Below are positions 8,946 to 18,892 of a DNA stretch of 64,000 bases, one piece after another. A model generated the notes under the pieces. It made no database searches, was not told the origin of the DNA, and saw nothing but the letters and a program-made list of their open reading frames with translations. The translations under genes and the position numbers were made by a program. Source of the DNA: a bacterium (GTDB lineage: Bacteria; Bacteroidota; Bacteroidia; Flavobacteriales; Schleiferiaceae). Each line of letters begins with the position of its first letter. The stretch's first letter is position 1. The DNA is taken from assembly GCA_016125155.1 (NCBI GenBank), contig WGMI01000013.1, forward strand, positions 62,001 to 126,000, written 5' to 3'.

Positions 8946-9650
8946 TTATCCGCTGATGCTGACCCCGAGGTTCAGCATGCGCACGGGCTGTAGATCAGCC
9001 CCTTCGACCTGGGCCCCCGAGCGAAACAACGGGGAGAGCCCGTACGAGGCGTAAACCCCAAACATGCTGTATCCCAACCGAATGTATACTGAAGTCGACC
9101 ACGGATTGACCGAGGAAAGCCGGGAATACGCCACCCGGGCTTCGTCGGTGGTCAGGCGCGAATAAGCCGCGAGGCCATAACCCAAACGGGCTCCGACATA
9201 GCTGCGGACGTAGCGCCCTGAAGCCGTGGGCCAGCGAAAACGCAGTTCCACAGGTAGGGTTATATATTTAACATTCAGCTTATTGTGTGAATAATTGAGG
9301 CTGTCGGGAAGCAACTCGATGACTTCTCCGGGAACCGCCGCATCATACCGGATGTTGAGCGCTGTATGCAGGTTGTGCGAGCCATAACCCAATCCCATCC
9401 CGAGCGAGAACACACGCCCCATCTTGAATTCGGTCATCAAGTCGAGTTCGTGGCTGTTCGAAAAACCGCTGCTGCCCAATTCGACCGGACTGTTGAGGAG
9501 CACCGGGGTGGAGAAATGGTAATTGATGCGGTCTTTGTCGGGCCAGAACATCTTTTCGTCCTGGGCCTTCAAAAAACCGGCCGACATGAGCGCCAACCCC
9601 GTGAAAAACAGGCTTGCAAATGCATAGTGATTCGCTCTTGCCCCCTTCAT
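8946..9650 (-). CDS. Outer-membrane beta-barrel protein
   Basis: A 234-residue protein with a signal peptide (about residues 1-29, cleaved after LKAQ) and alternating hydrophobic strands typical of Bacteroidota eight-stranded barrels: GRVFSLGMGLGYGSHN, LPVELRFRWPT, SYVGARLGYGLAAYS and a terminal strand MLNLGVSISG. The function is unknown. It begins one base after the lepA stop on the same strand, so the two are co-transcribed, but a functional link to LepA is not implied. Confidence 0.8.
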   Translation of the reverse strand: MKGARANHYAFASLFFTGLALMSAGFLKAQDEKMFWPDKDRINYHFSTPVLLNSPVELGSSGFSNSHELDLMTEFKMGRVFSLGMGLGYGSHNLHTALNIRYDAAVPGEVIELLPDSLNYSHNKLNVKYITLPVELRFRWPTASGRYVRSYVGARLGYGLAAYSRLTTDEARVAYSRLSSVNPWSTSVYIRLGYSMFGVYASYGLSPLFRSGAQVEGADLQPVRMLNLGVSISG

Positions 9651-9651
9651 A

Positions 9652-11448
9652 TCAATCGTTCAAGCGCAGAACTGCCAAAAATGCCTGTTGCGGAATCTCA
9701 ACCGAGCCCACCTGTCGCATCCGCTTCTTGCCCTCTTTCTGCTTTTCGAGCAGCTTGCGTTTGCGGCTAATATCCCCTCCATAACACTTGGCAGTCACGT
9801 CTTTGCGCAGGGCACTCAAGGTTTCTCGGGCGATGATTTTGACCCCGATTGCGGCCTGAATGGCGACCATATATTGTTGACGGGGAATGAGTTCCTTGAG
9901 TTTTTCGCACATCTTTCGACCAATGTCGTGCGACTTGGTGCGGTGGACCAAAAACGAAAGCGCATCGACCGGATCGCCGTTGAGCATGATGTCGACTTTG
10001 ACCAAATCGGAAGCCCGGTAATCGATGGGGTGATAATCGAACGAGGCATAACCGCGCGAAATGGTCTTGAGTTTGTCGTAAAAGTCGAAGACAATTTCGG
10101 CCAGGGGCATCTCAAAAGCCATCTCGACCCGATCTGAAGTGAGATACACCTGATTCTGAATTTGACCTCGCTTTTCGATGCAGAGGGTCATGATCGCGCC
10201 AACATATTCGCTTTTGGTGATGATTTGAGCGCGGATGTACGGCTCTTCGATGCGGTCCAGTCTCGAGGGATCGGGGTAGTCACTGGGGTTGTGCACGTGG
10301 ACCACTTTGTCGGGGTCCGATTTGAGATAGCTGCAATAGCTGACGTTGGGAACGGTGGTGATGACCGTCATCTGGAATTCGCGCTCGAGCCGTTCCTGGA
10401 TGATCTCCATGTGGAGCATCCCGAGAAATCCGCAGCGGAAGCCAAATCCAAGCGCCGCCGAAGACTCAGCTTCAAAGGTCAACGAAGCGTCGTTCAGGCG
10501 GAGTTTTTCGAGCGAGGCGCGCAGTTCTTCAAAATCTTCGGTATCGACGGGATAAATGCCCGCAAACACCATGGGCTTGACTTCTTCGAACCCTTCGATG
10601 GGCACCGTTGAACCCTCGACCACCGTGGTGATGGTATCGCCCACTTTGACTTCGCTCGCTTCTTTAATGCCCGAAATCAAATAACCGACATCACCGGCTT
10701 CAATCACATCCCTGGGCGATTTGGTGAGCTTGAGCACCCCCACCTCGTCAGCGTTGTACGACTTGCCCGTGGCCATAAACCGGATTTTTTGGTTTTTGGC
10801 CATCTTTCCATTCATCACCCGGAAATACGCCTCAATGCCCCGAAACGGATTGTAGACCGAATCAAAGATCAAGGCTTGGAGCGGGGCGTTGGGGTCGCCC
10901 TTGGGGGCAGGGATTCGGGCCACGATAGCATCCAAGATGTCGTCGATGCCCAGACCTGTTTTGGCACTGGCTGGTATGATGTCTTCGTGTTTGCACCCGA
11001 TCAGCTCGACGATTTGGTCTTTGACTTCTTCAGGATTGGCGCTCGGCAGATCGATTTTGTTCAGCACCGGAATAATTTCCAGATCGTGCTCTAAGGCCAA
11101 GTACAAATTGGAAATGGTCTGTGCCTGAATGCCCTGTGCGGCGTCAACCACCAATAAGGCCCCTTCGCAGGCTGCGATAGAGCGCGACACTTCGTAGCTG
11201 AAATCGACGTGACCGGGCGTGTCGATCAGGTTGAGGATGAACTTCCCGTCGCGGTGGGCATATTCCATCTGGATCGCGTGGCTTTTGATGGTAATGCCCC
11301 GCTCCCGCTCCAAATCCATATCGTCCAGCAACTGGTCTTTGCGCTCCCGGTCGGTAATGGTCTTGGTGAACTCGAGCAATCGATCGGCCAAAGTGCTCTT
11401 GCCGTGGTCGATGTGTGCGATTATGCAAAAATTCCGAAGATGGTGCAT
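9652..11448 (-). CDS. lepA: Elongation factor 4 (LepA)
   Basis: Ribosome-associated GTPase of 598 residues that acts on stalled or initiating ribosomes. G motifs are intact: AHIDHGKST (G1), RERGITIK (G2), DTPGHVDF (G3), NKIDLP (G4), SAKTG (G5). The LepA-specific C-terminal domain is present ([23 protein letters not shown]). Start ATG at 11448. A TACTTTTG box lies 17 bases upstream on the minus strand. Followed after one base by an outer-membrane barrel gene. Confidence 0.98.
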   Translation of the reverse strand: MHHLRNFCIIAHIDHGKSTLADRLLEFTKTITDRERKDQLLDDMDLERERGITIKSHAIQMEYAHRDGKFILNLIDTPGHVDFSYEVSRSIAACEGALLVVDAAQGIQAQTISNLYLALEHDLEIIPVLNKIDLPSANPEEVKDQIVELIGCKHEDIIPASAKTGLGIDDILDAIVARIPAPKGDPNAPLQALIFDSVYNPFRGIEAYFRVMNGKMAKNQKIRFMATGKSYNADEVGVLKLTKSPRDVIEAGDVGYLISGIKEASEVKVGDTITTVVEGSTVPIEGFEEVKPMVFAGIYPVDTEDFEELRASLEKLRLNDASLTFEAESSAALGFGFRCGFLGMLHMEIIQERLEREFQMTVITTVPNVSYCSYLKSDPDKVVHVHNPSDYPDPSRLDRIEEPYIRAQIITKSEYVGAIMTLCIEKRGQIQNQVYLTSDRVEMAFEMPLAEIVFDFYDKLKTISRGYASFDYHPIDYRASDLVKVDIMLNGDPVDALSFLVHRTKSHDIGRKMCEKLKELIPRQQYMVAIQAAIGVKIIARETLSALRKDVTAKCYGGDISRKRKLLEKQKEGKKRMRQVGSVEIPQQAFLAVLRLND

Positions 11449-11465
11449 GGGATCTTAATGGAGTG

Positions 11466-11473
11466 CAAAAGTA
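11466..11473 (-). promoter_or_regulatory. Putative -7 element of lepA
   Basis: TACTTTTG on the minus strand, an exact TAnnTTTG match 17 bases before the lepA ATG. A -33 TTG is not evident. Confidence 0.45.
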
Positions 11474-11650
11474 CGGCTTGGTCGCACCCCGTCGGGTCGC
11501 GCCAACATTTTGCAAAAGACCTTCTCGCTCGGGCCATCGACTACTTGACTCATTGCAAAGCACTTTTTGGTGGTAGTACGGCACAAACCTTTTAATTTTC
11601 GGCTCTTATTGCCTCGAGTGGGCAAGAATCCAACCAACTGACGTTTCGCG

Positions 11651-13963
11651 ATGAAGTACTTTTTTCGCTTGTTTTTGATTTTCGGTGTGTTCTCCGCCCT
11701 GCCCGCCGCTGCAACCCACGTGGCCGGAGCCGAGATTCAATACCGATACATTGGTGATTCTACCAACATTCCAAGGCACTATCAAATCATTTTGAAGCTG
11801 TATCGGGACAATTCTCCCTTTACGGCAGGATTGGGCGGTACGGCGCCCATCGACATTACTTCGTCCTGCTATCCCAATTCCACGGTTACCCTAACCCGCA
11901 TTCCCATTCCTGCCGGACAAGTACCCGCCGGAGATGGAGGGTTCTTTACCCCCGATTTGGACGAATGCGTTTCGAGCACTTCACCGGGCTATTTGCCCAT
12001 TTCGCTCCACGTGTACAAGGGAACCGTTACGCTGCCCGGCACTTGCGTCAACTTTAAATTTTCGTGGGATTTATGTTGCCGCAACAACGCCATCGACAAC
12101 CTCGTAACCCCGGGCGGACAAAGCACGTATGTCGAGGCCCTTTTGAACAATACCCTCGGAGAAAACACTTCCCCCCAATTTGTGACCCCCGCGGCCAAAG
12201 CGTTCTGTTTGAATAACTTTTTTGTTTGGTCTCAGGCCACCGTCGAGCCCGATGGGGACTCGGTTCACTACAATTTTGCCAACGCCAAGACCATCGTGGG
12301 TGCCACGCCGACCAACATCAACTATGTAGCGCCCTACACCTTTGCCCAACCCATCACCACCGCTCCGGGCACCGGAGGGATGCAGGTCAATGCCAAAACC
12401 GGGACATTCACCTTTACCACAGGCAGCATCCAAGAAATCTGCGTGGTGGTGGTCGAGGTCAAGGAATACCGTTTTAATCCGCTGAATCAGGCGTACATTT
12501 TCGTGGGGTCTTCCCAGCGCGATATGCAGGTGGTGATTGCCGCAACGTGCAAAGCGAGTGTGCAAGACGGTCCTAAAGTGGATGTAAGCTTACCCGGTTT
12601 TGGAACCGACACCATCAGCGGCGACTTAATCGGTGTATTGGCTGGGGAACACATCCGGAACGATTCGATTCCCAATCCCAGTTCTCCGACGGGGTACGAC
12701 TATATTGTGCCGACGATTGGGTACGTATGCGGAGACAGTTTGGTCGACATTTCCTTTGACGTCGACATCCAGTGCGTTTCCATCTCGCCCGACGGCACCG
12801 ACTTCCGTTTGGTGGGTCCCGATACCATTACCCGACCTGTCATCGAGGTGATTGCGAACTGCGGCGTTACCCAAACAACGGATCAAGTGCAACTCAAGCT
12901 GTATCGACCTTTGACCGTCAACGGAGACTATTTGCTCTACATCAAAGTGGGCAACGACGGCAATACCTTGACCAACAAATGCGGGTTCCAGCTCACGGAG
13001 TTCTACACCATGATGATCAAAGTGACCGGATGCTTCGAACCTGTGGTCGATATGCGCAACGTTACCGTGGACACCAACTTCAGTACCCGGATTCAATACG
13101 AAGTCGACACGAACAGCTTCCCCCTTCCGCTCTTTGACCGAATCGATATTCTGCGTTCAGAAGACAATGGGGCCAATTACAATTACATTGCGAGCAAGTA
13201 CGGACCATCGGCCATAAGCGATCCGCAGTGGAAGGATTTCAGCACGGGACCAGGCGAGGTCAACAGCCGAAACTATCGCTATAAGATTATTCCGGTCGTG
13301 AATGCGGAGTCGTACAATCCGAGCCGGGATGTCACCTCTATACTGCTCGACACTTTGCCGAGCACCGACACCAATGTGTTCCGCTTGCGGTGGAATCGCT
13401 ACAATGGATGGAACAATCCCACCTACCGGGTGATGTTTGCCGATCTGAGCGACAGTATTTGGACTCAGGTGAGCGGTCAGGGCATCAACCCGACCATAGA
13501 CACCAATTTCCTATACACCCGCACCTTCGATTCGGGCATGTTTGCACTGCGCGTCGAGGCGTTCCGCTTGATCGACACTACGTACAAATCGATCAGCAAC
13601 TGGTTTATTTGGTCATACGACCCACCGGATTCGATCATCGTACCCCCACCGGTCGACACCGTTCGCCCCATTGTGATTCCCAATGTGTTTACCCCTAATG
13701 GAGACGACGAAAACGATTATTTCGTCATCCAGAACATCGAGGACTACGACGAAGCCCAGATTCAGATATTCCACCGCTGGGGTGCCTTGGTCTACGAAAG
13801 CAACGACTATGTCAATGGCCTGCCTTGGAATGGCACCAAGCAAAACGAAGGCACAGAGCTACAAGACGGAGTGTATTTCTATGTACTCCGCATCAAACAC
13901 TTCGATGAGGGAATCGATCAGTCCTTCAAGGGAACCATCCACTTGATGGGTCGAGGCAACTAG
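11651..13963 (+). CDS. Large secreted protein with T9SS gliding-motility C-terminal domain
   Basis: A 770-residue exported protein. Residues 1-21 form a signal peptide ending in ALPAAA. The N-terminal region THVAGAEIQYRYIG...YQIILKLYRD is a module shared in outline with the 900-residue protein at 14616-17318. Two fibronectin-III-like segments follow around residues 480-660. The last 90 residues are a type-B T9SS sorting domain (CHU_C/TIGR04131-like): VIPNVFTPNGDDENDYF, IQIFHRWGALVYES, WNGTKQNEG, LQDGVYFYVLRI. It is thus predicted to cross the outer membrane by type IX secretion and stay on the surface, perhaps as an adhesin. No enzymatic motif is seen. Confidence 0.85.
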   Translation: MKYFFRLFLIFGVFSALPAAATHVAGAEIQYRYIGDSTNIPRHYQIILKLYRDNSPFTAGLGGTAPIDITSSCYPNSTVTLTRIPIPAGQVPAGDGGFFTPDLDECVSSTSPGYLPISLHVYKGTVTLPGTCVNFKFSWDLCCRNNAIDNLVTPGGQSTYVEALLNNTLGENTSPQFVTPAAKAFCLNNFFVWSQATVEPDGDSVHYNFANAKTIVGATPTNINYVAPYTFAQPITTAPGTGGMQVNAKTGTFTFTTGSIQEICVVVVEVKEYRFNPLNQAYIFVGSSQRDMQVVIAATCKASVQDGPKVDVSLPGFGTDTISGDLIGVLAGEHIRNDSIPNPSSPTGYDYIVPTIGYVCGDSLVDISFDVDIQCVSISPDGTDFRLVGPDTITRPVIEVIANCGVTQTTDQVQLKLYRPLTVNGDYLLYIKVGNDGNTLTNKCGFQLTEFYTMMIKVTGCFEPVVDMRNVTVDTNFSTRIQYEVDTNSFPLPLFDRIDILRSEDNGANYNYIASKYGPSAISDPQWKDFSTGPGEVNSRNYRYKIIPVVNAESYNPSRDVTSILLDTLPSTDTNVFRLRWNRYNGWNNPTYRVMFADLSDSIWTQVSGQGINPTIDTNFLYTRTFDSGMFALRVEAFRLIDTTYKSISNWFIWSYDPPDSIIVPPPVDTVRPIVIPNVFTPNGDDENDYFVIQNIEDYDEAQIQIFHRWGALVYESNDYVNGLPWNGTKQNEGTELQDGVYFYVLRIKHFDEGIDQSFKGTIHLMGRGN

Positions 13964-14002
13964 TCGAAGTAGCCGATCGGAGAGAACGGCCGCCTCGGAC
14001 GA

Positions 14003-14596
14003 TCAGGGACGGCGGTTTTCGAGGAGTCGGGCCATGTATTTGCCCAAGATGTCAAACTCGAGGTTGACCATTTGGCCCGCTTGTAGGCTGCCGAATCCTG
14101 TGTGTTCAAAGGTGTAGGGAATAATGCTGACGCTAAACCCGTGGTCGTGGGAATCCACGACGGTCAGGCTTACCCCGTCTACACAGATACTCCCCTTGCG
14201 CACTGTGACCCACTGTTCTGAAACCGGATGTTCAAACCCGATGTTCCAGCTTCCATCCCTGGGTTCGATCCGGGTACAATGGCCTACGGTATCGACATGA
14301 CCTTGTACCCAATGCCCGTCGAGGCGGTCGCCCGGCCTGAGACTTCTCTCGAGATTGAGCACATCGCCCACCTGTTTGTTGCCCAATGCGGTCACCTTGA
14401 GCGTTTCTTCGATGGCGGTGACCCGATGCCGACCCGGTGCCATGGCATCGACCGTGAGGCAAACCCCGTTGTGCGCTACACTCTGATCGACTTTAAGCGC
14501 GTCAGACACGGGAGACTCCATCCAAAAAATGCGGTTGCTGCCGCTGTTTTCAATGGCGACAATGCGCGCGGTGCATTCGACGATGCCGGTAAACAT
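14003..14596 (-). CDS. ribE: Riboflavin synthase (alpha subunit)
   Basis: A 197-residue enzyme dismutating two 6,7-dimethyl-8-ribityllumazines to riboflavin. It shows the invariant N-terminus MFTGIVE and two lumazine-binding barrel repeats, with NGVCLTVD in repeat one and DGVSLTVVD in repeat two, and HWVQGHVD between them. It starts 19 bases after the stop of the 900-residue T9SS protein gene on the same strand and probably shares its transcript. No FMN riboswitch is recognisable upstream. Other rib genes are not in the window. Confidence 0.96.
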   Translation of the reverse strand: MFTGIVECTARIVAIENSGSNRIFWMESPVSDALKVDQSVAHNGVCLTVDAMAPGRHRVTAIEETLKVTALGNKQVGDVLNLERSLRPGDRLDGHWVQGHVDTVGHCTRIEPRDGSWNIGFEHPVSEQWVTVRKGSICVDGVSLTVVDSHDHGFSVSIIPYTFEHTGFGSLQAGQMVNLEFDILGKYMARLLENRRP

Positions 14597-14615
14597 GGTT
14601 TGAAGATTTGGTGGA

Positions 14616-17318
14616 CTAGCGGAACAGGGTCACCGTGCCATGGACAACGGTAGGAGGGGCCGAGGCAAAGCTCTTGGCCCGGTATTCAGCTGCGTAAAAG
14701 TAGACCCCCTCAGAACAGTCGAGACCGCTGTTTTGATCGGTTCCATCCCAGCCTTTGGCCACAAACTCTTCCACATCGGAACTCTCATAAACCAACCCTC
14801 CCCATCGATTGAACACCTTGATGTTGAACGCACCGATGTCCCGGTATTGCACCTCCCCGTTTCGGGTCACCACCGTAAACACATTGTTTCCGAAAAGCTG
14901 ATCCGGGCTAAACACATTCGGCAATTCCAAGAGCGGACAGGCCTCGATGCACACCACATTGCTCAATGCGCTTTCGTTGGAGTTGCCTCCGGGATCGGCC
15001 GCGGCGTCGTCGATTGCCGAGACGGCATAACATCCAACCACATTCGCCCCCGGATCGAAGTCGTCAAAAAACGAGGTGGTAATCCCGGAAACTAAAGGCG
15101 CCCCAAAAGCATCGGACTCGGATGGTTTGAAATACACATTGTAGAAGACAATGTCGTCCGCACACCCTCCGCCCGTGGGATCCGTCCACTCCAAGAGCAG
15201 TTTTTGCACGGTACAGTCGTAGGAAGCGCTGAGCTGTGGTGCACAGGGGGCCGTGGTATCAATGGGGGCCGCGCACCCAATCTGAGACCGGTTCAAGAGT
15301 GGCTCGGGCAATCCACCCGCCGTATACCGTCCTCGGGTGCGAACGTAATAGCAATAAAGCGTGCCATTTACAGCAGAGGTATCTTCGAAAAACTCAGTGT
15401 TTACCGTAGCGATCGAATCAAACACCCCGCTCCCGCTTGGATTTTCTCGAAAGATGTCGTACTCCTGATTGGTCCACGGAGTATTGAAACTGTATTCGAG
15501 TCGGTTGCTTCCATCGGTCGGGGTGATCTCGAGCCGCACCGAGGTGGCAGGATCGCTCGAGCGCGCTTTGACAAAACCGGGCCCTGAATAGTAATGATCG
15601 ACTCGGTAACTGTACACCGAATCCAGGGTATTCAACCCTACATCGACCAAAGACGTGTCAAAGGCGTTCGGGAAAAAGCCCAGACTGTCCGTAAAAGGCC
15701 CTGTATTTCCGGTGCGCCTCCACAACGCATATCCGTATCCCGGCGGATTGAGTGCGCTGTCCAACTCCGTAGGTGGAATCCAACGCACTTCGATGCGCCC
15801 GTTCGACGGATCCGTTTCCACAATGTCCACGCGGCTCAGTAGGGGAGCGTCGATCGTCAGGCGAGTGCACTGCTCAATCGAAGCATAGCTCTCGGCCTCG
15901 TCCTCGAAATAGGCATAGACCCGATAACAATACGAATTGCCGCGGAACAGGCTGTCTGTATCGACAAAGGCAGTGTCGTTGAGCCCGCCCGACAAATCGG
16001 CGATGAGCCGAAAGCCGGTAGACTCGGGGATGCCCGTTTCGCAGACCCCGGGATTCCATCCACTCGGGCCGGAACGGCGGTACAATCGGTATCCGATCGC
16101 CTGAGCACAAGGGCTTGGGCTCCACGAAACAGCCACCTGATCGGCTCCTGGATCCAACCTCAATACCTCGGGACCGGGAGCGACTACGGTAATTTGTACG
16201 GTCTGAAAACCGACCAATGCGGTTTGACCCGAAGGGGGTACATCGACTACTTTAAACTCGACGTTGTAGGGCAAACGGCGGACATGAAGGCACTCGGTGT
16301 CCCAATTGAAGGGGGCATTTACAGGAGGAGGAGAGGCCAAAGGCGGCAAAAACGCGGCGGGCTGGGGCACGACAAATGGACCGCCCGTAGCCGAAAGTAC
16401 AATAGGGTTGTTGTCCGGATCTCGACCTGTAACGGTAAACTGCACGCTTTGACCCGCCTCCACACAAAATGGACCTACAGGATCGATCGTGGGTGGCAGA
16501 TTTTCGCACACTTTAATATCGACTTGTAGGTCCCGAACTACGGAACCCACAAATTCCCAGAACCCACTGGGCGCCCTTCGGTATTCGGAAATGAGGATGG
16601 CAAAATTGTATTGTCCTTGGTTCTGAGGCGTATCCCATTCCAGCAATCCGATGACCGAATCGATCCGGACTGGATCTTGCACGATCGAGGGGTCGTAGGT
16701 CTGCAGAATTTCAATGCCTCCTGCTCCACGGCAATTGATCAATTGAAATCCCAGGCTGTCGCCATCGGGATCGTAAGCACTCGGATTGTGGACAAACAAC
16801 CGGCCCTTGCACCCATTGTCGATGGGCGGGTTGAGCAACTGGACCGAATTGTTCGGGCCCAATACCGGATTGATGCGCAAAATGGTCTGGATGTAAAACG
16901 GTACGTTGACCGAGTTCGGAATGTTGTCTACGGCGCTGTTCCGGTTCTGGTCTTCGACGGATACCACGTAGACACTCGGACCCGTAAACGTATGGGTACC
17001 GATGTAGACGTTTTTCTTGAAATCGCTGCCGAGGTCTTCGCCCATACGGGCGTTTCCGCACGAACCAAAAGGCCCGTTGACCCGGGGCAAAACATCGTCA
17101 GTGTTGTCGCCCCAATCGATCGTGAGTTGACAACGGTCTGCCGGGGCGCTCTCTTTGGTGTAGGTGGTAATCGTAAACTCGTACGTCAAACCGCCCACCC
17201 AGATGTAGGTGATTTCTCCCGCACGGTTGTGGGTGGCCTGCATTCGAAGAGCAAACAACAGCGAACAGCCCAGAAGGAGAAAACGTGAAAACGCGGACGA
17301 GAAGGGGGAAAACTGCAT
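14616..17318 (-). CDS. Large secreted protein with T9SS gliding-motility C-terminal domain
   Basis: A 900-residue exported protein. Signal peptide about residues 1-28. The N-terminal module THNRAGEITYIWVGGLTYEFTITT resembles the N-terminus of the 770-residue protein 0.7 kb away. Internal fibronectin-III-like or PKD-like segments (for example RIEVRWIPPTELD, LLLEWTDPTGGG) fill residues about 270-780. The last 85 residues are a T9SS sorting domain: LELPNVFSPDQLFGNNVF, IKVFNRWGGLVYES, GWDGTDQNSG, CSEGVYFYAAEY. It is predicted to be surface-displayed; ligand unknown. It is followed by ribE after 19 bases. Confidence 0.85.
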   Translation of the reverse strand: MQFSPFSSAFSRFLLLGCSLLFALRMQATHNRAGEITYIWVGGLTYEFTITTYTKESAPADRCQLTIDWGDNTDDVLPRVNGPFGSCGNARMGEDLGSDFKKNVYIGTHTFTGPSVYVVSVEDQNRNSAVDNIPNSVNVPFYIQTILRINPVLGPNNSVQLLNPPIDNGCKGRLFVHNPSAYDPDGDSLGFQLINCRGAGGIEILQTYDPSIVQDPVRIDSVIGLLEWDTPQNQGQYNFAILISEYRRAPSGFWEFVGSVVRDLQVDIKVCENLPPTIDPVGPFCVEAGQSVQFTVTGRDPDNNPIVLSATGGPFVVPQPAAFLPPLASPPPVNAPFNWDTECLHVRRLPYNVEFKVVDVPPSGQTALVGFQTVQITVVAPGPEVLRLDPGADQVAVSWSPSPCAQAIGYRLYRRSGPSGWNPGVCETGIPESTGFRLIADLSGGLNDTAFVDTDSLFRGNSYCYRVYAYFEDEAESYASIEQCTRLTIDAPLLSRVDIVETDPSNGRIEVRWIPPTELDSALNPPGYGYALWRRTGNTGPFTDSLGFFPNAFDTSLVDVGLNTLDSVYSYRVDHYYSGPGFVKARSSDPATSVRLEITPTDGSNRLEYSFNTPWTNQEYDIFRENPSGSGVFDSIATVNTEFFEDTSAVNGTLYCYYVRTRGRYTAGGLPEPLLNRSQIGCAAPIDTTAPCAPQLSASYDCTVQKLLLEWTDPTGGGCADDIVFYNVYFKPSESDAFGAPLVSGITTSFFDDFDPGANVVGCYAVSAIDDAAADPGGNSNESALSNVVCIEACPLLELPNVFSPDQLFGNNVFTVVTRNGEVQYRDIGAFNIKVFNRWGGLVYESSDVEEFVAKGWDGTDQNSGLDCSEGVYFYAAEYRAKSFASAPPTVVHGTVTLFR

Positions 17319-17470
17319 GAAATAATGGGGCCAAACACCCCGCCGGGTTTAGCGTAAAGATAAGGAACCACGGGCAGGACGCGATGTTCGGGCGCTCGGT
17401 CGGGTTGACAGAAGACGCATCGGGCGCGGCAAGTGCACTGCGCTAACTTTACCCTCCAAACTTCCATTCC

Positions 17471-18892
17471 ATGATTGCGCTCAGCAACGAAGCCTTTGAG
17501 CAGGGGGCCGACTACGAAGTCTATGTATTTGAAAAGGATGCGGAACTCGCCAAACTCCCCTTGGGACGCACCCGACGTCAATGGGTTCGCTCCCAATTCG
17601 AGGCGGCCGAGCGGCAGTGGATGGAGCTAACCGATGGCGATCGCCGCATTGCGGTTTGGAAAACAAAGAGCACTGGAACCCTGCCGGCCGCGCTCGAAGA
17701 GGCGAGGGTAATGGGGCTGCAGATGTACAAGAGAGCCGCCTCGGCCTTGTCGCACCGCATGCAGCTGCTTTCTTTGAGCAAGAAGTTTGCGCTCGAGGCT
17801 TGTGCCGAAGGCCTTTGGCTCGGCAGCTACCGCTTTGATCGATACCTCAGCAAAGCCCCAACCTCTGCACCTGGAAAGGTGAGCGTTCCGGGTTTGGACG
17901 ACGCCGTCCTGCACGCGTTGAGCGCTTTGGTGCGCTCGGTATTTGAAGCCCGGGATTTGATCAACGAGCCGGTGAGCGCCCTCAACGCCGAAAAACTGGC
18001 CAGCGAAGCCGTGCGCATCGGGAAGGAAGCCGGGTTCAAGGTCGAAGTGCTCAACAAAAAGAAGATCGAATCGCTCAAAATGGGTGGGATCTTGGCGGTC
18101 AACCAAGGCAGCATCGATCCACCCACCTTCAGCATTTTGGAATGGAACCCCAAGGGCGCCAAAAATGAAAAACCCCTGGTGGTGGTCGGCAAAGGGGTGG
18201 TCTACGACACCGGAGGCCTGAGCCTCAAACCGACACCGGGCTCCATGGACAGCATGAAGTGCGATATGAGCGGAGCCGCAGCGGTGATTGGCCTGTTTGC
18301 GCTCGCTGCGCGCACCCAATTGCCGTACAAATTGGTCGGACTAATTCCCGCCAGCGACAACCGCCCTGGCGGCAACGCCTATGCACCCGGAGACATTGTT
18401 CGGATGTACGACGGAACGACCATTGAAGTGATGAATACCGATGCTGAAGGTCGCATGCTGCTGGCCGATGCTTTGAGCTACGCCAAGAAGTACGACCCGG
18501 AATTGGTCATCGACTTGGCGACTTTGACGGGTTCGGCCTCGAACGCCATCGGGAAAAATGGAATGGTCGGGATGGGGAATGCGCCTGCCAAGGTGATGGA
18601 TGCCTTGGTGGAGAGCGGAGCCCGGGTTTATGAGCGCATTGCGGTGTTTCCCTTTTGGGACGACTACGCAGAAATGCTCAAATCGCCCATTGCCGATATG
18701 AAGAACATCGGGGGCAAAACGGCGGGAGCCATTACTGCGGGCAAGTTCCTCGAACACTTTACCGACTATCCCTACATTCATCTCGACATTGCCGGTCCGG
18801 CCTTTCTCGAAGCCGACGACCACTATCGGGTTCGGGGTGGAACCGGGGTTGGAATTCGGTTGTTGTACGATTTCCTGAAAAACCGCGCATGA
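17471..18892 (+). CDS. pepA: Leucyl aminopeptidase (M17 family)
   Basis: A 473-residue cytosolic di-metal exopeptidase removing N-terminal residues. Signature motifs are complete: VGKGVVYDTGGLSLKP with the metal/catalytic Lys and Asp, MKCDMSGAA, and NTDAEGRMLLADAL carrying the Asp/Glu metal ligands and catalytic Arg. Start ATG 17471. The stop overlaps the pdxA start as ATGA (18889-18892), indicating translational coupling. Upstream, TAACTTTA at 17444-17451 is a near match to the -7 consensus. Confidence 0.95.
   Translation: MIALSNEAFEQGADYEVYVFEKDAELAKLPLGRTRRQWVRSQFEAAERQWMELTDGDRRIAVWKTKSTGTLPAALEEARVMGLQMYKRAASALSHRMQLLSLSKKFALEACAEGLWLGSYRFDRYLSKAPTSAPGKVSVPGLDDAVLHALSALVRSVFEARDLINEPVSALNAEKLASEAVRIGKEAGFKVEVLNKKKIESLKMGGILAVNQGSIDPPTFSILEWNPKGAKNEKPLVVVGKGVVYDTGGLSLKPTPGSMDSMKCDMSGAAAVIGLFALAARTQLPYKLVGLIPASDNRPGGNAYAPGDIVRMYDGTTIEVMNTDAEGRMLLADALSYAKKYDPELVIDLATLTGSASNAIGKNGMVGMGNAPAKVMDALVESGARVYERIAVFPFWDDYAEMLKSPIADMKNIGGKTAGAITAGKFLEHFTDYPYIHLDIAGPAFLEADDHYRVRGGTGVGIRLLYDFLKNRA

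Noticed and set aside
13990-14013. CCGCC/GGCGG pair followed by TTTT as a terminator after the first T9SS protein.
   Set aside because: The right arm lies within the end of ribE, the loop is long and the stem only five base pairs; too weak to claim.
14597-14615. FMN riboswitch before ribE.
   Set aside because: Only 19 bases separate ribE from the upstream gene, which is too short for an FMN aptamer, and no conserved aptamer segments are seen.
18655-18888. N-terminal extension of pdxA reading through pepA.
   Set aside because: It lies out of frame inside pepA, has low-complexity Arg/Ser-rich content, and the known PdxA N-terminus begins at the ATG overlapping the pepA stop.
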